Shown in pieces: positions 8,214 to 18,352 of a DNA stretch of 64,000 nucleotides. The position numbers and the translations under genes were made by a program. The DNA comes from an uncultured Acetatifactor sp. GTDB taxonomy: Bacteria; Bacillota; Clostridia; Lachnospirales; Lachnospiraceae. Under the pieces are notes generated by a model. The model did no database searches, was not told where the DNA came from, and worked only from the letters and a program-made list of their open reading frames with translations. The first letter of the stretch is position 1; each line of letters opens with the position of its first letter. The DNA is taken from positions 35,994 through 99,993 of the forward strand of contig CANRIP010000004.1 in NCBI GenBank assembly GCA_947630715.1. Direction: 5' to 3'.

Positions 8214-10361
8214 ATGAAACCTGTATTAACAATTTCCCTGTTGTGCTGCGGCAGACAGAAAACCACAAAGAAATGCCTGGATTCCCTGAGACCGATTATG
8301 GAACAGGTAAGCAGCGAGTTAATTATCGTGGATACCGGCTGTGACGAGGAAACAAGAGAGCTTTTATCGGAATATACGGATCAGATCATTCCCTTTACCT
8401 GGTGCAACGATTTTGCAAAAGCAAGGAATGTGGGTTTAAAAGCGGCAAAGGGAGAATGGTTTCTCTATATAGACGATGATGAAAATTTTGTGGATGTGAA
8501 GGAGCTGGTAGCGTTTTTTCAGTCCGGCGAATATAAAAAATACGGACAGGCATGTTATATCCAGCGCAATTACACGGATCTGGAGGGGCAACGGTACCAG
8601 GACATGTGGGTTTCCCGTATGATCCGCATTGCGGCGGACACGCATTTCCAGGACAGAATCCATGAATACCTGGATCCGGTTCATGGGCCTTATAAGCTGA
8701 TTCACTCCTGGGTGGATCATTACGGATACGCCTTTGCCAATCCGGAAGAAAAACAGAAACATGATCAGAGGAATACAGAGCTTCTGGAAAAGGTTCTGGA
8801 GGAGGAGCCGGATAATCTACGGATCCGGGCCCATCTGGCTCAGGAATATTACGGCATTCCCAAGTATCGGGAACTGATCGAGCTGTGCAACGGGGCTTTC
8901 TCTCTCTTAAACAAATCGGATGCGCTGCACAATTCCTACCGGCAGACGTTCTACATGGGAAAACTGCTTGCCCTGTTAAACCTGGAAGAATTTGACAAGG
9001 CTCAGGAATTTTTTGAGACGGCGGTACAGGATAAGCGCAATGATATATTTGGGCGGGCCGGTCTGTGCGGCGTGGCCTCGGAGATTTATTACAGGAAAAA
9101 GGAGTATGAAACCTGTGACAAGTGCTGCCAGGAATTTATTAAAATCTATGAGCAGGAGTCCGGGGAAATCAAAAAAATTCCTTACAGCCCGGTCTTCATC
9201 CAGAGTATTTTTTATCTTGGCAACCGCAACAACGTGTTTTCCATGTATATTTGCAGCAGACTTTGCCAGGGCGATACCGGAGCGCTGAAGGAGTATTTCT
9301 GGAAACTGGGCTGGGACGAGGATAATTTCTCCATTTACACCCGTCTCATTCCCGACACGGTGAACGCGCTGGCATCGATGCCTTATGAGGAAGACCTGGC
9401 GCCTGTGGCAAAGAAACTGATCGAGGACGAAAGGGTGAAAGATCTCACCATAGAATCCATCCAGGCGGCCGTCAAGGAAAAAGGAGAGGAAGCGCTGACT
9501 GCCCTTGCCAGACTGTTCGGGCAGGGCCAGTCCGGGCATTATTACGTCTGGTATCTGAAGGTGATTGCCGCCGCGGACAAGAAGGACCGGGAGGAATTGA
9601 CGACGGCGTACGGCGAGCTGTTCCGGAAGGTGGTGGACTGCCTTGAGCTGGAGGATCGCATCTTTCAGATTGCGGAAGATTTCCAGATCGATCTGGATGA
9701 AATTTTTGCGGGGATTCCCTTCGACCAGTGGAAACAGGGTGTGGATTCCTTCTGTCAGAAATCCCCCATGGATAAGGTGCGTTTCCGGAAGACATTTTTG
9801 GACAGGCATTGTAAATCGGGAAATATCCGGTACGATTATCTGGATGTGAAAGTGTCGGAAGTGGAAGCCGCCGTTACCGCCGCGGAATACGGGTATCAGA
9901 GCATCCGAAATCGTATGAAGACGTTCTCGGCCAAGTGTCTGGCTTTTTACCGGCGTTTTTATCTGCCGGAGGCCTTTGAGGGCGAGATGGAAATGCTGCC
10001 CCCGGCCTGCCGGGTGGCGGTGATGCTCCGAAACGCTCTTCAGGCGGACGATCAGGGGGATATCGGCGCTTTTCGCCAGGCGGTTACCAAAAGCATCGGC
10101 CTGTTCGGGCCCATGGATCCGGCGCTGAAAAATTTCGCGAAGAATTACGCGGAATGGAAAGAACAGCAGTTACACAAAGACAGCGATGCGGAATCTGCGG
10201 CCCAGGAAATGAAGGTGCTGGCCCGCCAGGTAAAACAGCAGATCCGGCGGTTTGTGCAGCAGGGGGATCCAAAATCCGCCTCCGGAATTTTGCAGCAGTT
10301 AAAGACTTTGGTGCCGGATGATCCGGAGTTAGCGGAACTGGAGGTGCTTTGCCGGGAATAG
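8214..10361 (+). CDS. Glycosyltransferase family 2 with TPR-like C-terminal region
   Basis: GT2 N-terminus LTISLLCCGRQKTTKKCLDSL..ELIIVDTGCDEET..FLYIDDDE; helical repeat C-terminus; SD AAAGGAG. Confidence 0.85.
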   Translation: MKPVLTISLLCCGRQKTTKKCLDSLRPIMEQVSSELIIVDTGCDEETRELLSEYTDQIIPFTWCNDFAKARNVGLKAAKGEWFLYIDDDENFVDVKELVAFFQSGEYKKYGQACYIQRNYTDLEGQRYQDMWVSRMIRIAADTHFQDRIHEYLDPVHGPYKLIHSWVDHYGYAFANPEEKQKHDQRNTELLEKVLEEEPDNLRIRAHLAQEYYGIPKYRELIELCNGAFSLLNKSDALHNSYRQTFYMGKLLALLNLEEFDKAQEFFETAVQDKRNDIFGRAGLCGVASEIYYRKKEYETCDKCCQEFIKIYEQESGEIKKIPYSPVFIQSIFYLGNRNNVFSMYICSRLCQGDTGALKEYFWKLGWDEDNFSIYTRLIPDTVNALASMPYEEDLAPVAKKLIEDERVKDLTIESIQAAVKEKGEEALTALARLFGQGQSGHYYVWYLKVIAAADKKDREELTTAYGELFRKVVDCLELEDRIFQIAEDFQIDLDEIFAGIPFDQWKQGVDSFCQKSPMDKVRFRKTFLDRHCKSGNIRYDYLDVKVSEVEAAVTAAEYGYQSIRNRMKTFSAKCLAFYRRFYLPEAFEGEMEMLPPACRVAVMLRNALQADDQGDIGAFRQAVTKSIGLFGPMDPALKNFAKNYAEWKEQQLHKDSDAESAAQEMKVLARQVKQQIRRFVQQGDPKSASGILQQLKTLVPDDPELAELEVLCRE

Positions 10362-10404
10362 GGAAAACGCCCCGGCCGTCCGAAGGACAAAAAGGAGAGA
10401 GGAC

Positions 10405-11589
10405 ATGAAGGAAACGGTTTTACAGAGATTTGAGGAGGTATTTGGAGACAGCCGGTCGGCCACGGTGTTTTTCGCCCCCGGGCGGGTGAATCTGATCGGC
10501 GAGCACACCGATTATAACGGGGGGCATGTGTTTCCCTGCGCTCTGACCATCGGAACCTACGGGGCCGCCCGGAAACGAAACGACAGAAGGCTGCGGTTTT
10601 TTTCCATGAATTTTGAGCATCTGGGAGTAATGGAATCCTCTCTGGAGGAATTGACTCCCTCCGAGGACGCGGACTGGACCAATTATCCCAAGGGGGTTAT
10701 GTGGGCCTTTGAACAGAAGGGGATGAAACTGCCCTGCGGCATGGATCTGCTGCTGTACGGTACCATTCCAAACGGCTCGGGACTTTCCTCGTCCGCGTCC
10801 GTGGAGGTGTTGACAGGGGCCATTCTGCGGGAATTTTTCCGGTTCCCGGTCACCAATCAGGATCTGGCCCTGATCGGCCAATATGCGGAAAATCATTTTA
10901 ACGGGGTCAACTGCGGCATTATGGATCAATTCGCCATTGCCATGGGGAAGAAGGATCACGCTATTTTCCTAGATACGGCGGATCTGTCCTATGAATATGC
11001 GCCCATCGAGCTGAAACAGGCCAAAATCGTAATCGCATGCAGCAATAAAAAACGGGGGCTGGGGGATTCCAAGTACAACGAGAGAAGAAGCGAATGCGAG
11101 GCGGCTCTGGCGGATCTGCAAAAGGTGGTTTCCGTGAACAGTCTGGGAGATTTGGACGAGGCTGCCTTTGAACAATATCAGGATGCGATCAAAGATCCTG
11201 TGTGCCGGAAAAGGGCAAGACACGCCGTCTATGAGAATCAGAGGACGATTCGGGCGGTAGAGGCTTTGAAACAGGGGGATATCCAAACCTTCGGCCGCCT
11301 GATGAACGCTTCCCACGTTTCGCTGCGGGACGATTACCAGGTCACGGGGCCGGAGTTAGACACTCTGGTGGAGGAAGCGTGGAAGATCCCTGGGGTGATC
11401 GGCTCCCGCATGACCGGCGCGGGCTTTGGGGGATGCACCGTCAGCATTGTCGAGGAAGGAGCCATTGACGGCTTTCTTCAGAAAGTGGGTGAAGCCTACC
11501 GGGAAAAGATCGGATATCCGGCGGATTTCTATGTGGTGGAAATCGGCGGCGGGCCTGAGGTCTGTCAGGCGCCTTCTTCTGCGGAATAA
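10405..11589 (+). CDS. galK: Galactokinase
   Basis: APGRVNLIGEHTDYNGGHVFPCAL; IPNGSGLSSSASVEVL; MTGAGFGGCTVSIV. Confidence 0.95.
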   Translation: MKETVLQRFEEVFGDSRSATVFFAPGRVNLIGEHTDYNGGHVFPCALTIGTYGAARKRNDRRLRFFSMNFEHLGVMESSLEELTPSEDADWTNYPKGVMWAFEQKGMKLPCGMDLLLYGTIPNGSGLSSSASVEVLTGAILREFFRFPVTNQDLALIGQYAENHFNGVNCGIMDQFAIAMGKKDHAIFLDTADLSYEYAPIELKQAKIVIACSNKKRGLGDSKYNERRSECEAALADLQKVVSVNSLGDLDEAAFEQYQDAIKDPVCRKRARHAVYENQRTIRAVEALKQGDIQTFGRLMNASHVSLRDDYQVTGPELDTLVEEAWKIPGVIGSRMTGAGFGGCTVSIVEEGAIDGFLQKVGEAYREKIGYPADFYVVEIGGGPEVCQAPSSAE

Positions 11590-11650
11590 AGGCCCGGATC
11601 AAAGCTTGGGATCAACCTGGGATCCAACCTGGAAAGGCGGAATCTGACAC

Positions 11651-12508
11651 ATGGTCACATTGGCGGTAATCAGCGACATACACAGTAATTTCAAAGCGCT
11701 GGAAGCGTTTCTTGCCTTTTTGGATAGGCACCCGGCGGACGGCGTCATCTGTCTGGGGGATTATGTAACGGACGGGCCCTTTCCGGAGCGCACCCTTCGG
11801 ATGATCAGGGAGCTTGAGGATCGTCTGCCCTGCTATCTCATCCGGGGCAACCGGGAGGATTACCTGTTACAGAATCCGGGCAACCGCCAGGGCTGGAAAC
11901 CTTCCTCCAACACAGGGGCGCTGTACTATACGCTCACCCGGCTGAGCAGGGAGGATTTGGATTTTTTGGGCTCCCTTCCCACGCAGCGCCTGGTTTGTAT
12001 CGAAGGATATCCACGGCTGTTTCTCTGCCATGGGACGCCGGATCGTGTCAGAGGGAATGTGGAGACGGATCCGGGACTGAAGGAGGAGGCGCTGAAAAAG
12101 CTGCCATACCGATATCTGCTGGGCGGGCACAGCCATCATCAGGAGATTTACCGGCTGGACGGGAAAGTATACCTGAATCCCGGGTCTTTGGGGATTGCCC
12201 TTGACGGCGTGGGCGGACATGCTCAGTTTGCCTTTCTGAAGGGGGATCCAGGCGACTGGGAGCCGGAACTGCACACGATTCCCTATGATCTGGACGGTTA
12301 TCTGAAAGCCTTTGAGGAAAGCGGCGTGGACAGGATGGGGATGTCTCTGAACAAGGCGGTGAGGAAAAGCCTGGTCACAGGAGTCAATTATTTCTACCAA
12401 TGTGTGCAGGAGGCGTTCAAAGAGGCGGAAAGAATTGGGACGAAGGATATCGGGCTGGTGCCGGAAAGCTTTTGGCGGGAACTGGAGCGGAAATTTGATT
12501 TGCCATAA
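11651..12508 (+). CDS. Metallophosphoesterase family protein
   Basis: VISDIHSNFKALEAFL, CLGDYVTDGP, RGNREDY, GGHSHHQ, NPGSLGIALDG. Confidence 0.88.
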   Translation: MVTLAVISDIHSNFKALEAFLAFLDRHPADGVICLGDYVTDGPFPERTLRMIRELEDRLPCYLIRGNREDYLLQNPGNRQGWKPSSNTGALYYTLTRLSREDLDFLGSLPTQRLVCIEGYPRLFLCHGTPDRVRGNVETDPGLKEEALKKLPYRYLLGGHSHHQEIYRLDGKVYLNPGSLGIALDGVGGHAQFAFLKGDPGDWEPELHTIPYDLDGYLKAFEESGVDRMGMSLNKAVRKSLVTGVNYFYQCVQEAFKEAERIGTKDIGLVPESFWRELERKFDLP

Positions 12509-12573
12509 AAGGAAACCGTGAGTCATAGACGGGTTTCCCGCCGCATACAATCATAGGGGACGTAACAATGCCC

Positions 12574-13182
12574 TCAGGGATACTGCTTGTTTAAATGGGT
12601 CAGAATCAAATCCCGGTTGGAAGAACGCAGAGCGGAAACAGAGTCCTTCAGTTGTCTGATCTTGTCTTCTTGGTTTTGAGAGGCGTAATACGCGGCCAGC
12701 TCGTAATAGGTTCTGCTGATATCGGTTCCCGTGAAAACCGCAAATTCCATGAGGACGCAGGCTTCCTCCATGTAACCCGTACCCAGCAGAACGTCCGCCC
12801 ACTTTTGCAGCGTCCGGACAAGAAGGGTGTAATTCTGATCATATTCGGACAGCAGGTTGATATTGGCGGTTCCGTATTCCAGTTTCAGATCCGTGTTGGA
12901 ATACCCCGTCAGGTTGACGATTTTCTGGGAGGTCAGGTTCTCCAGGATTTCAATACATTCGGAAACCACGCTGTCCTGCTGTAAAATATGGGTGGGAAAG
13001 GTTTCCAGGGGGATGGCGATATAGGGAAGGCCGTCCAGGGATTTGCGGCGGGTGCTGTTGGCCCTTCTCTCCCGGGCCCAGAAATTTTCTTCCTCTTTTG
13101 CCTGTAATTTTTTCTGACGCCTTGTGCTGCTGGCGATCAGAAAAACCACGATAATAGAACTTGCCAAAATGAACAGATTCAT
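12574..13182 (-). CDS. Hypothetical membrane-anchored protein (N-terminal TM helix, TPR-like C-terminus)
   Basis: Start MNLFILASSIIVVFLIASS at 13182 with SD GAAAGGA upstream; no family recognised. Confidence 0.65.
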   Translation of the reverse strand: MNLFILASSIIVVFLIASSTRRQKKLQAKEEENFWARERRANSTRRKSLDGLPYIAIPLETFPTHILQQDSVVSECIEILENLTSQKIVNLTGYSNTDLKLEYGTANINLLSEYDQNYTLLVRTLQKWADVLLGTGYMEEACVLMEFAVFTGTDISRTYYELAAYYASQNQEDKIRQLKDSVSALRSSNRDLILTHLNKQYP

Positions 13183-13288
13183 ATATAATATCCTTTCAGA
13201 GTTTTGGTGATACATCCGCTCTTGCAGATCCATGGACAACCGGGCGGAGCGGGCAAACAGCCTGAAAAGGGCGGTCAGGAGTCGAGGG

Positions 13289-13393
13289 ATGTTTCAGTTT
13301 AGCAATCAGAAAAACAAACGCCGTATTTCAGCGATCATCATCGTGATCCTTGTTCTTGCTATGATTATACCTACTTTAGCATATATTTTGTGA
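13289..13393 (+). CDS. Small single-pass membrane peptide, 34 aa
   Basis: ATG at 13289 to TGA at 13391-13393: MFQFSNQKNKRRISAIIIVILVLAMIIPTLAYIL; basic N-terminus plus one hydrophobic helix; purine-rich AGGAGTCGAGGG directly upstream. Confidence 0.5.
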   Translation: MFQFSNQKNKRRISAIIIVILVLAMIIPTLAYIL

Positions 13394-13427
13394 TAGTTCA
13401 AGAAACAACCCGGGAGGCGATCCGCTT

Positions 13428-14891
13428 ATGAAAAAAAGAACGGGACAAGGACTGATATTCGCGCTGGCGGTATTCTGCCTGCTGCTTGTTTCGGGGAGAA
13501 CGGTCCGGGCCGGAGAAGAAGACACCGTGAAGGACGGCGTGTTTGCGGGGCAGATCGATCTGTCGGGGATGACCCGGGAGCAGGCCGTGTCCGCGGTGGA
13601 GGAATATGTCGACAGTCTAAAGGACATAGAAGTCACCCTGATAGCGGCCAACGATCAGGAGATAGCGGTTACGGCCGGGGAACTGGGGCTGTACTGGGCC
13701 AATCCGGAGCTGGTGACGGACGCGCTGCTTTTGGGAAGGCAGGGGACTATCATTGACCGGTATAAAACCCTGAAGGATCTGGAACACGAAAATAAAGTAT
13801 ATCCCATCCTGATCACCTGTAATCTTCAGACGGTCAGCGATTTTTTGGTGGAACAATGCACCCGGTTTGATACGGAGGCCAAGGACGCCCGTCTGGTCAA
13901 GGACGAGGACGGATTTTCGGTGGTGGAAGGCCAGACCGGGCGGCGGCTGGATGTGGAGACGTCCATTGACAGGATCAATGATTATCTGACGGGGGAATGG
14001 GATTATGAGCCCTGTCGGATCCGTCTGGACGTGACGGAAGAACAGCCCAGGGGAAACGCCCAGGAGCTTGCCGCCGTACAGGATCTTCTGGGAACCTGTA
14101 CCACCTCCTTTACTTCCTCCAATGCCTCCCGTTCCGCCAATGTGGACAACGGCTGCCGGCTGATCAATGGCATAACCCTGTATCCGGGGGACGAGTTTTC
14201 CACCTATGAGGCGGTTTCCCCCTTTACGGAGAGCAATGGGTACCGGATGGCCGGGTCTTATTTAAACGGTAAGGTGGTGGACAGTCTCGGAGGCGGCATC
14301 TGCCAGGTATCCACCACGCTTTATAACGCGGTGCTGGCGGCGGAACTGCAGGTGACGGAACGGCACAACCATTCCATGGTGGTATCCTATGTGGAACCCT
14401 CCGCCGATGCGGCCATTGCGGAGAGCTCCGGCAAGGATTTCCGGTTTGTGAACAATCTGGAGTATCCGATCTACATAGAGGGATATACCAAAAACAAGCA
14501 TATCACCATTAATATATACGGAAAGGAAACTCGGGAGGAGGGGTACCAGGTCCGGTACGAAAGCGAGGTTCTGGAGGTGATCAATCCGCCGGCGGATACG
14601 ATTTACGCGGACGCGGCGCTCCCTCTGGGTTACATTGATACGGACAGCGCCCACATCGGATACAAGGCAAGGCTGTGGAAGATTGTGACCATGGACGGCA
14701 AGGAAATCGAAAGGAGCCAGGTGAATTCAAGCTCCTATAAAATGGTTCCCAGAAGCGCCACCGTGGGTACGGCGACCGCGGATCCCCAGGCGTATGAACA
14801 GATCATGGCTGCGATCGGCACGGGAAGCATCGATTATGTGAAAACCGTCATAGCGGCCCTCACGGCTCCCTCCGTGCCGCCTGTTCAGTAA
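13428..14891 (+). CDS. VanW family protein with signal peptide and peptidoglycan-binding-like domain
   Basis: LGTCTTSFTSSNASRSANVDNGCRLINGITLYPGDEFSTYE..LGGGICQVSTTLYNAVLAAEL. Confidence 0.92.
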   Translation: MKKRTGQGLIFALAVFCLLLVSGRTVRAGEEDTVKDGVFAGQIDLSGMTREQAVSAVEEYVDSLKDIEVTLIAANDQEIAVTAGELGLYWANPELVTDALLLGRQGTIIDRYKTLKDLEHENKVYPILITCNLQTVSDFLVEQCTRFDTEAKDARLVKDEDGFSVVEGQTGRRLDVETSIDRINDYLTGEWDYEPCRIRLDVTEEQPRGNAQELAAVQDLLGTCTTSFTSSNASRSANVDNGCRLINGITLYPGDEFSTYEAVSPFTESNGYRMAGSYLNGKVVDSLGGGICQVSTTLYNAVLAAELQVTERHNHSMVVSYVEPSADAAIAESSGKDFRFVNNLEYPIYIEGYTKNKHITINIYGKETREEGYQVRYESEVLEVINPPADTIYADAALPLGYIDTDSAHIGYKARLWKIVTMDGKEIERSQVNSSSYKMVPRSATVGTATADPQAYEQIMAAIGTGSIDYVKTVIAALTAPSVPPVQ

Positions 14892-14936
14892 TTCCCGGAT
14901 GTTTCAGGCGGGGAAAACCGGATAAGGACTTTCAGG

Positions 14937-15971
14937 ATGAAAACAGGAAAGGTGCCGGAGAATGTATTGAAACGCTCCGTGATCGGCCAACTGAAGACAG
15001 TGGGAAACGGATGGCAAAGTGGCGCAGGGATAGGGAGAGACTGCGCCGTTTTCACGTTTTTTCAGCCCGGCCTTGCGGTCTGTATGTGCGAGGGTTCCGT
15101 GGCCCTGGATCACCCCGGGGACGGGATGGCGCCTGAACTCGAGATCCGCCGTCCCCTGGGACGCCTGATTCAGAAGTGCGTCAATAACCTGGCGGTTTCC
15201 GGCGCGGAGCCGGAGGCGGTCACCATGGCCCTCATGCTGCCGGAAACCTGGGATGAGCCCCGGCTGAAGGCGCTGATGAAAGACGCCCGGGAAACCTGCG
15301 GGGCGTTATCCCTGGAGATTGCCGGGGGCCAGACAAGGGTCAGCCCCGACGTGAGAGAACCGGTGGCGGTGATGACCGGTTACGGGCGGCTGCCCGGGGG
15401 AGAAATTCCCTCCATGGACCGGGTGATGCCCGGCCAGGATCTGTTGGTCAGTAAATGGGTGGGACTGGAAGGGACGGCCTGTCTGGCGCAATGTGCCGGG
15501 GAACGGCTGAGATCCCGCTATCCGTCCTATCTGGTGGAGGAAGCCGCAGGATTCCACCGCTATTTTTCGGTGCTGCCGGAGGCGAGGGCCGCGGCCCGGG
15601 CCGGCGTCTGCGCCATGCACGATGCCTCCGAGGGAGGGATTTTCGCCGCTCTCTGGGAGTTTGCGGAGGGAGCGGGCGTGGGGCTTTCTGTGGACTTAAA
15701 AAAGCTGCCGATCCGGCAGGAAACCGTAGAGATATGCGAGTTTTGCCACATCAATCCCTATCAGCTTTTAAGCGGCGGCTGTCTGGTTATGGCCGCCTGG
15801 GATGGAGTTTCGCTGGTGGAACGGCTGCGGGAAAAGCAGATTCCGGCGGCGCTTGTTGGCAGGGTGACGGAGGGAAAGGACAGGATATTGATCAACGGGG
15901 ATGAGATCCAGTATCTGAACCGGCCCGGCGAGGACGAACTGTACCGTTTCTTTCGGCGGGGGAAAGAGTGA
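14937..15971 (+). CDS. AIR synthase-related (PurM/HypE-like) protein
   Basis: GIGRDCAVF, KCVNNLAVSGAEPEAVTMALMLPE, MHDASEGGIFAALWEFAEGAGVG. Confidence 0.8.
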   Translation: MKTGKVPENVLKRSVIGQLKTVGNGWQSGAGIGRDCAVFTFFQPGLAVCMCEGSVALDHPGDGMAPELEIRRPLGRLIQKCVNNLAVSGAEPEAVTMALMLPETWDEPRLKALMKDARETCGALSLEIAGGQTRVSPDVREPVAVMTGYGRLPGGEIPSMDRVMPGQDLLVSKWVGLEGTACLAQCAGERLRSRYPSYLVEEAAGFHRYFSVLPEARAAARAGVCAMHDASEGGIFAALWEFAEGAGVGLSVDLKKLPIRQETVEICEFCHINPYQLLSGGCLVMAAWDGVSLVERLREKQIPAALVGRVTEGKDRILINGDEIQYLNRPGEDELYRFFRRGKE

Positions 15972-16034
15972 CCGCAAAAGAAGGAAAATCATAGTATAAA
16001 TCAGGCTGCAAGGGCGGCGGAAAGCGAGGAAAAA

Positions 16035-16517
16035 ATGAGAGAGGAACTGCTTGCGGTAATTGAGAAGAACAGCCGGATTGACTTAAAGGAGCTGGCTGTC
16101 ATATTGGGTGTGGAGGAGATCGACGTGGTAAACGAGATCGCCGCTCTGGAGGCGGAGGGCGTCATCTGCGGTTATCATACGCTCATCAACTGGGATAAGA
16201 CGTCCATTGACAAGGTGACCGCTTTAATTGAGGTGCGCGTGGCGCCTCAGCGGGGACAGGGCTTTGACAGCGTGGCGGAGAGGATCTATAAGTATCCGGA
16301 GGTGCGCAGCGTTTATCTGATCTCCGGAGGTTTCGACCTGATGGTGATTCTGGAGGGAAAAACGCTGCGGGAGGTTTCCTCCTTCGTATCGGAAAAGCTT
16401 TCCACCCTGGACGCGGTGCTCAGCACGGCGACCCATTTTATCCTGAAAAAATACAAAGACCATGGATGCGCCATAGCTCAGAAAAAAGAAGACGAAAGAG
16501 AGATGATCACCCCATGA
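16035..16517 (+). CDS. Lrp/AsnC family transcriptional regulator
   Basis: N-terminal HTH (RIDLKELAVILGVEEIDVVNEIAALEAEGVICGYHTLINW) and RAM-like C-terminus. Confidence 0.9.
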   Translation: MREELLAVIEKNSRIDLKELAVILGVEEIDVVNEIAALEAEGVICGYHTLINWDKTSIDKVTALIEVRVAPQRGQGFDSVAERIYKYPEVRSVYLISGGFDLMVILEGKTLREVSSFVSEKLSTLDAVLSTATHFILKKYKDHGCAIAQKKEDEREMITP

Positions 16518-17716
16518 GAAACCCTTTATCCGATGTTGTAGTGGACATCAAGCCTTCTGGCATTCGCAAATTTTTTGATATTGTCACAGAGATGAACGAT
16601 CCGGAGGTGGTTTCCCTGGGGGTGGGGGAACCGGACTTTGATACGCCCTGGCATATTCGGGAGGAGGGCATTTATTCTCTGGAGAAGGGCCGGACCTTTT
16701 ATACGTCCAACTCCGGCCTGATGGAGCTGCGCAGGGAAATCTGCCGTTATCTGCACCGTACCCAGGGGATCGATTACGATCCCGGCAAGGAGACTTTGAT
16801 CACCGTGGGCGGTTCCGAGGCCATTGATCTGGGTCTTCGCGCCCTGATCAACCCCGGGGACGAGGTGCTGATCCCGCAGCCCAGCTATGTTTCCTATGAG
16901 CCCTGCGCCGTTTTGGCGGGGGCAAAGCCTGTGGTGATCAACCTGAAAGCGGAAAACGAGTTTCGGCTGACCGCTCAGGAGGTGGAGGAGGCGGTCACGG
17001 ACCGCACAAAGCTGCTGATCCTGCCTTTTCCCAACAACCCCACCGGGGCCATTATGGAGAGGGAGGATCTGGAAGCGGTCGCCAGGGTGGCGCTGGAGCA
17101 TGACCTGATTGTGATGTCCGATGAGATCTACGGTGAGCTGACCTATAAGGGACGGCATATTTCCATCGCCAGTCTTCCGGGGATGAAGGAGCGCACCATT
17201 CTCATCAACGGATTTTCCAAGGCTTACGCCATGACCGGATGGAGGCTGGGATATGCCTGCGGGCCGGAGCTGATTCTCAGACAGATGACGAAAATCCACC
17301 AATTTGCCATTATGTGCGCCCCCACCACCAGTCAGTATGCGGCTGTGGAAGCCCTTCGGAACGGAGACGCAGACATTGCCGAAATGCGCACCGCGTATAA
17401 TCAAAGAAGAAGGTACCTGATGGACGCATTCCGCAGGATGGGGCTGGAATGCTTTGAACCCTACGGCGGGTTTTATGTGTTCCCCAGCATCAAACAGTTC
17501 GGCATGACCAGCGATGAATTTGCCACCAGATTTCTGGCGGAGGAAAAGGTAGCCGTAGTGCCCGGCAGCGCTTTCGGGGCAAGCGGCGAAGGATTCTTGC
17601 GCATCTCCTACGCCTATTCTCTGGAAGCCCTGAAAATTGCCATAGGCAGACTGGAGCGTTTTGTGGAAAAGCTGCGCGGGGAAGGCAGGGAGAGAAGGAA
17701 CCCGGAATGCACATAG
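16514..17716 (+). CDS. Pyridoxal-phosphate-dependent aminotransferase, class I/II
   Basis: ATGA overlap with the Lrp gene; SLGVGEPDFDTPWHIREEG, FPNNPTGAIM, SDEIYGELTY, NGFSKAYAMTGWRLGYACGP. Confidence 0.93.
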   Translation: MRNPLSDVVVDIKPSGIRKFFDIVTEMNDPEVVSLGVGEPDFDTPWHIREEGIYSLEKGRTFYTSNSGLMELRREICRYLHRTQGIDYDPGKETLITVGGSEAIDLGLRALINPGDEVLIPQPSYVSYEPCAVLAGAKPVVINLKAENEFRLTAQEVEEAVTDRTKLLILPFPNNPTGAIMEREDLEAVARVALEHDLIVMSDEIYGELTYKGRHISIASLPGMKERTILINGFSKAYAMTGWRLGYACGPELILRQMTKIHQFAIMCAPTTSQYAAVEALRNGDADIAEMRTAYNQRRRYLMDAFRRMGLECFEPYGGFYVFPSIKQFGMTSDEFATRFLAEEKVAVVPGSAFGASGEGFLRISYAYSLEALKIAIGRLERFVEKLRGEGRERRNPECT

Positions 17717-18222
17717 TGTTACATCAGCCGGAGATTCCCGGGAATACCGGAAATATCGGGCGTACCTGCGTGGCCGCCGGGGCGTCGCTTCATCTGATCG
17801 AGCCTTTGGGGTTCCGGCTGGATGAAAAATCCCTCCGCCGTGCGGGAATGGATTACTGGCGCTTTCTGGATGTGAGCCGATATATGAATTTTGAGGAATT
17901 TCAGTCCCTGCATCCCGGCGCAAGGATCTGGATGGCCACCACAAAGGCCAGACGGGTTTATACGGAGGTTTCCTATGGGCCTGACGATTACATCATGTTC
18001 GGCAGGGAGAGCGCCGGAATCCCGGAAGAAATTTTGAAGGAGTATGAGGATAGCTGCGTCCGGATTCCCATGTTTCCCCAGATCCGATCCCTGAATCTTT
18101 CCAATTCCGTGGCCGTTGTGTTATACGAGGCGCTGCGCCAGAACGGATTCGCCGGCCTGGAGCGAAACGGCAATCTCCACCGCCTTCGCTGGGAGCAGGA
18201 AGGGGATGGCGGACAGCCCTGA
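17707..18222 (+). CDS. trmL: tRNA (cytidine(34)-2'-O)-methyltransferase
   Basis: SPOUT motifs: HIVLHQPEIPGNTGNIGRTC, FGRESAGIPEEIL, IPMFPQIRSLNLSNSVAVVLYEALRQ. Confidence 0.93.
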   Translation: MHIVLHQPEIPGNTGNIGRTCVAAGASLHLIEPLGFRLDEKSLRRAGMDYWRFLDVSRYMNFEEFQSLHPGARIWMATTKARRVYTEVSYGPDDYIMFGRESAGIPEEILKEYEDSCVRIPMFPQIRSLNLSNSVAVVLYEALRQNGFAGLERNGNLHRLRWEQEGDGGQP

Positions 18223-18352
18223 GGGGACCGGCTGTAAAAGTCAGGGAATTCTCATAAAACACTTGCCAGTAAGAGTCAGAGTATACTATAATAAATTCAT
18301 CATTTCTACATTGTTTTCAGGGCGGATCACACGATCCTGCCAAGGAGGATAT

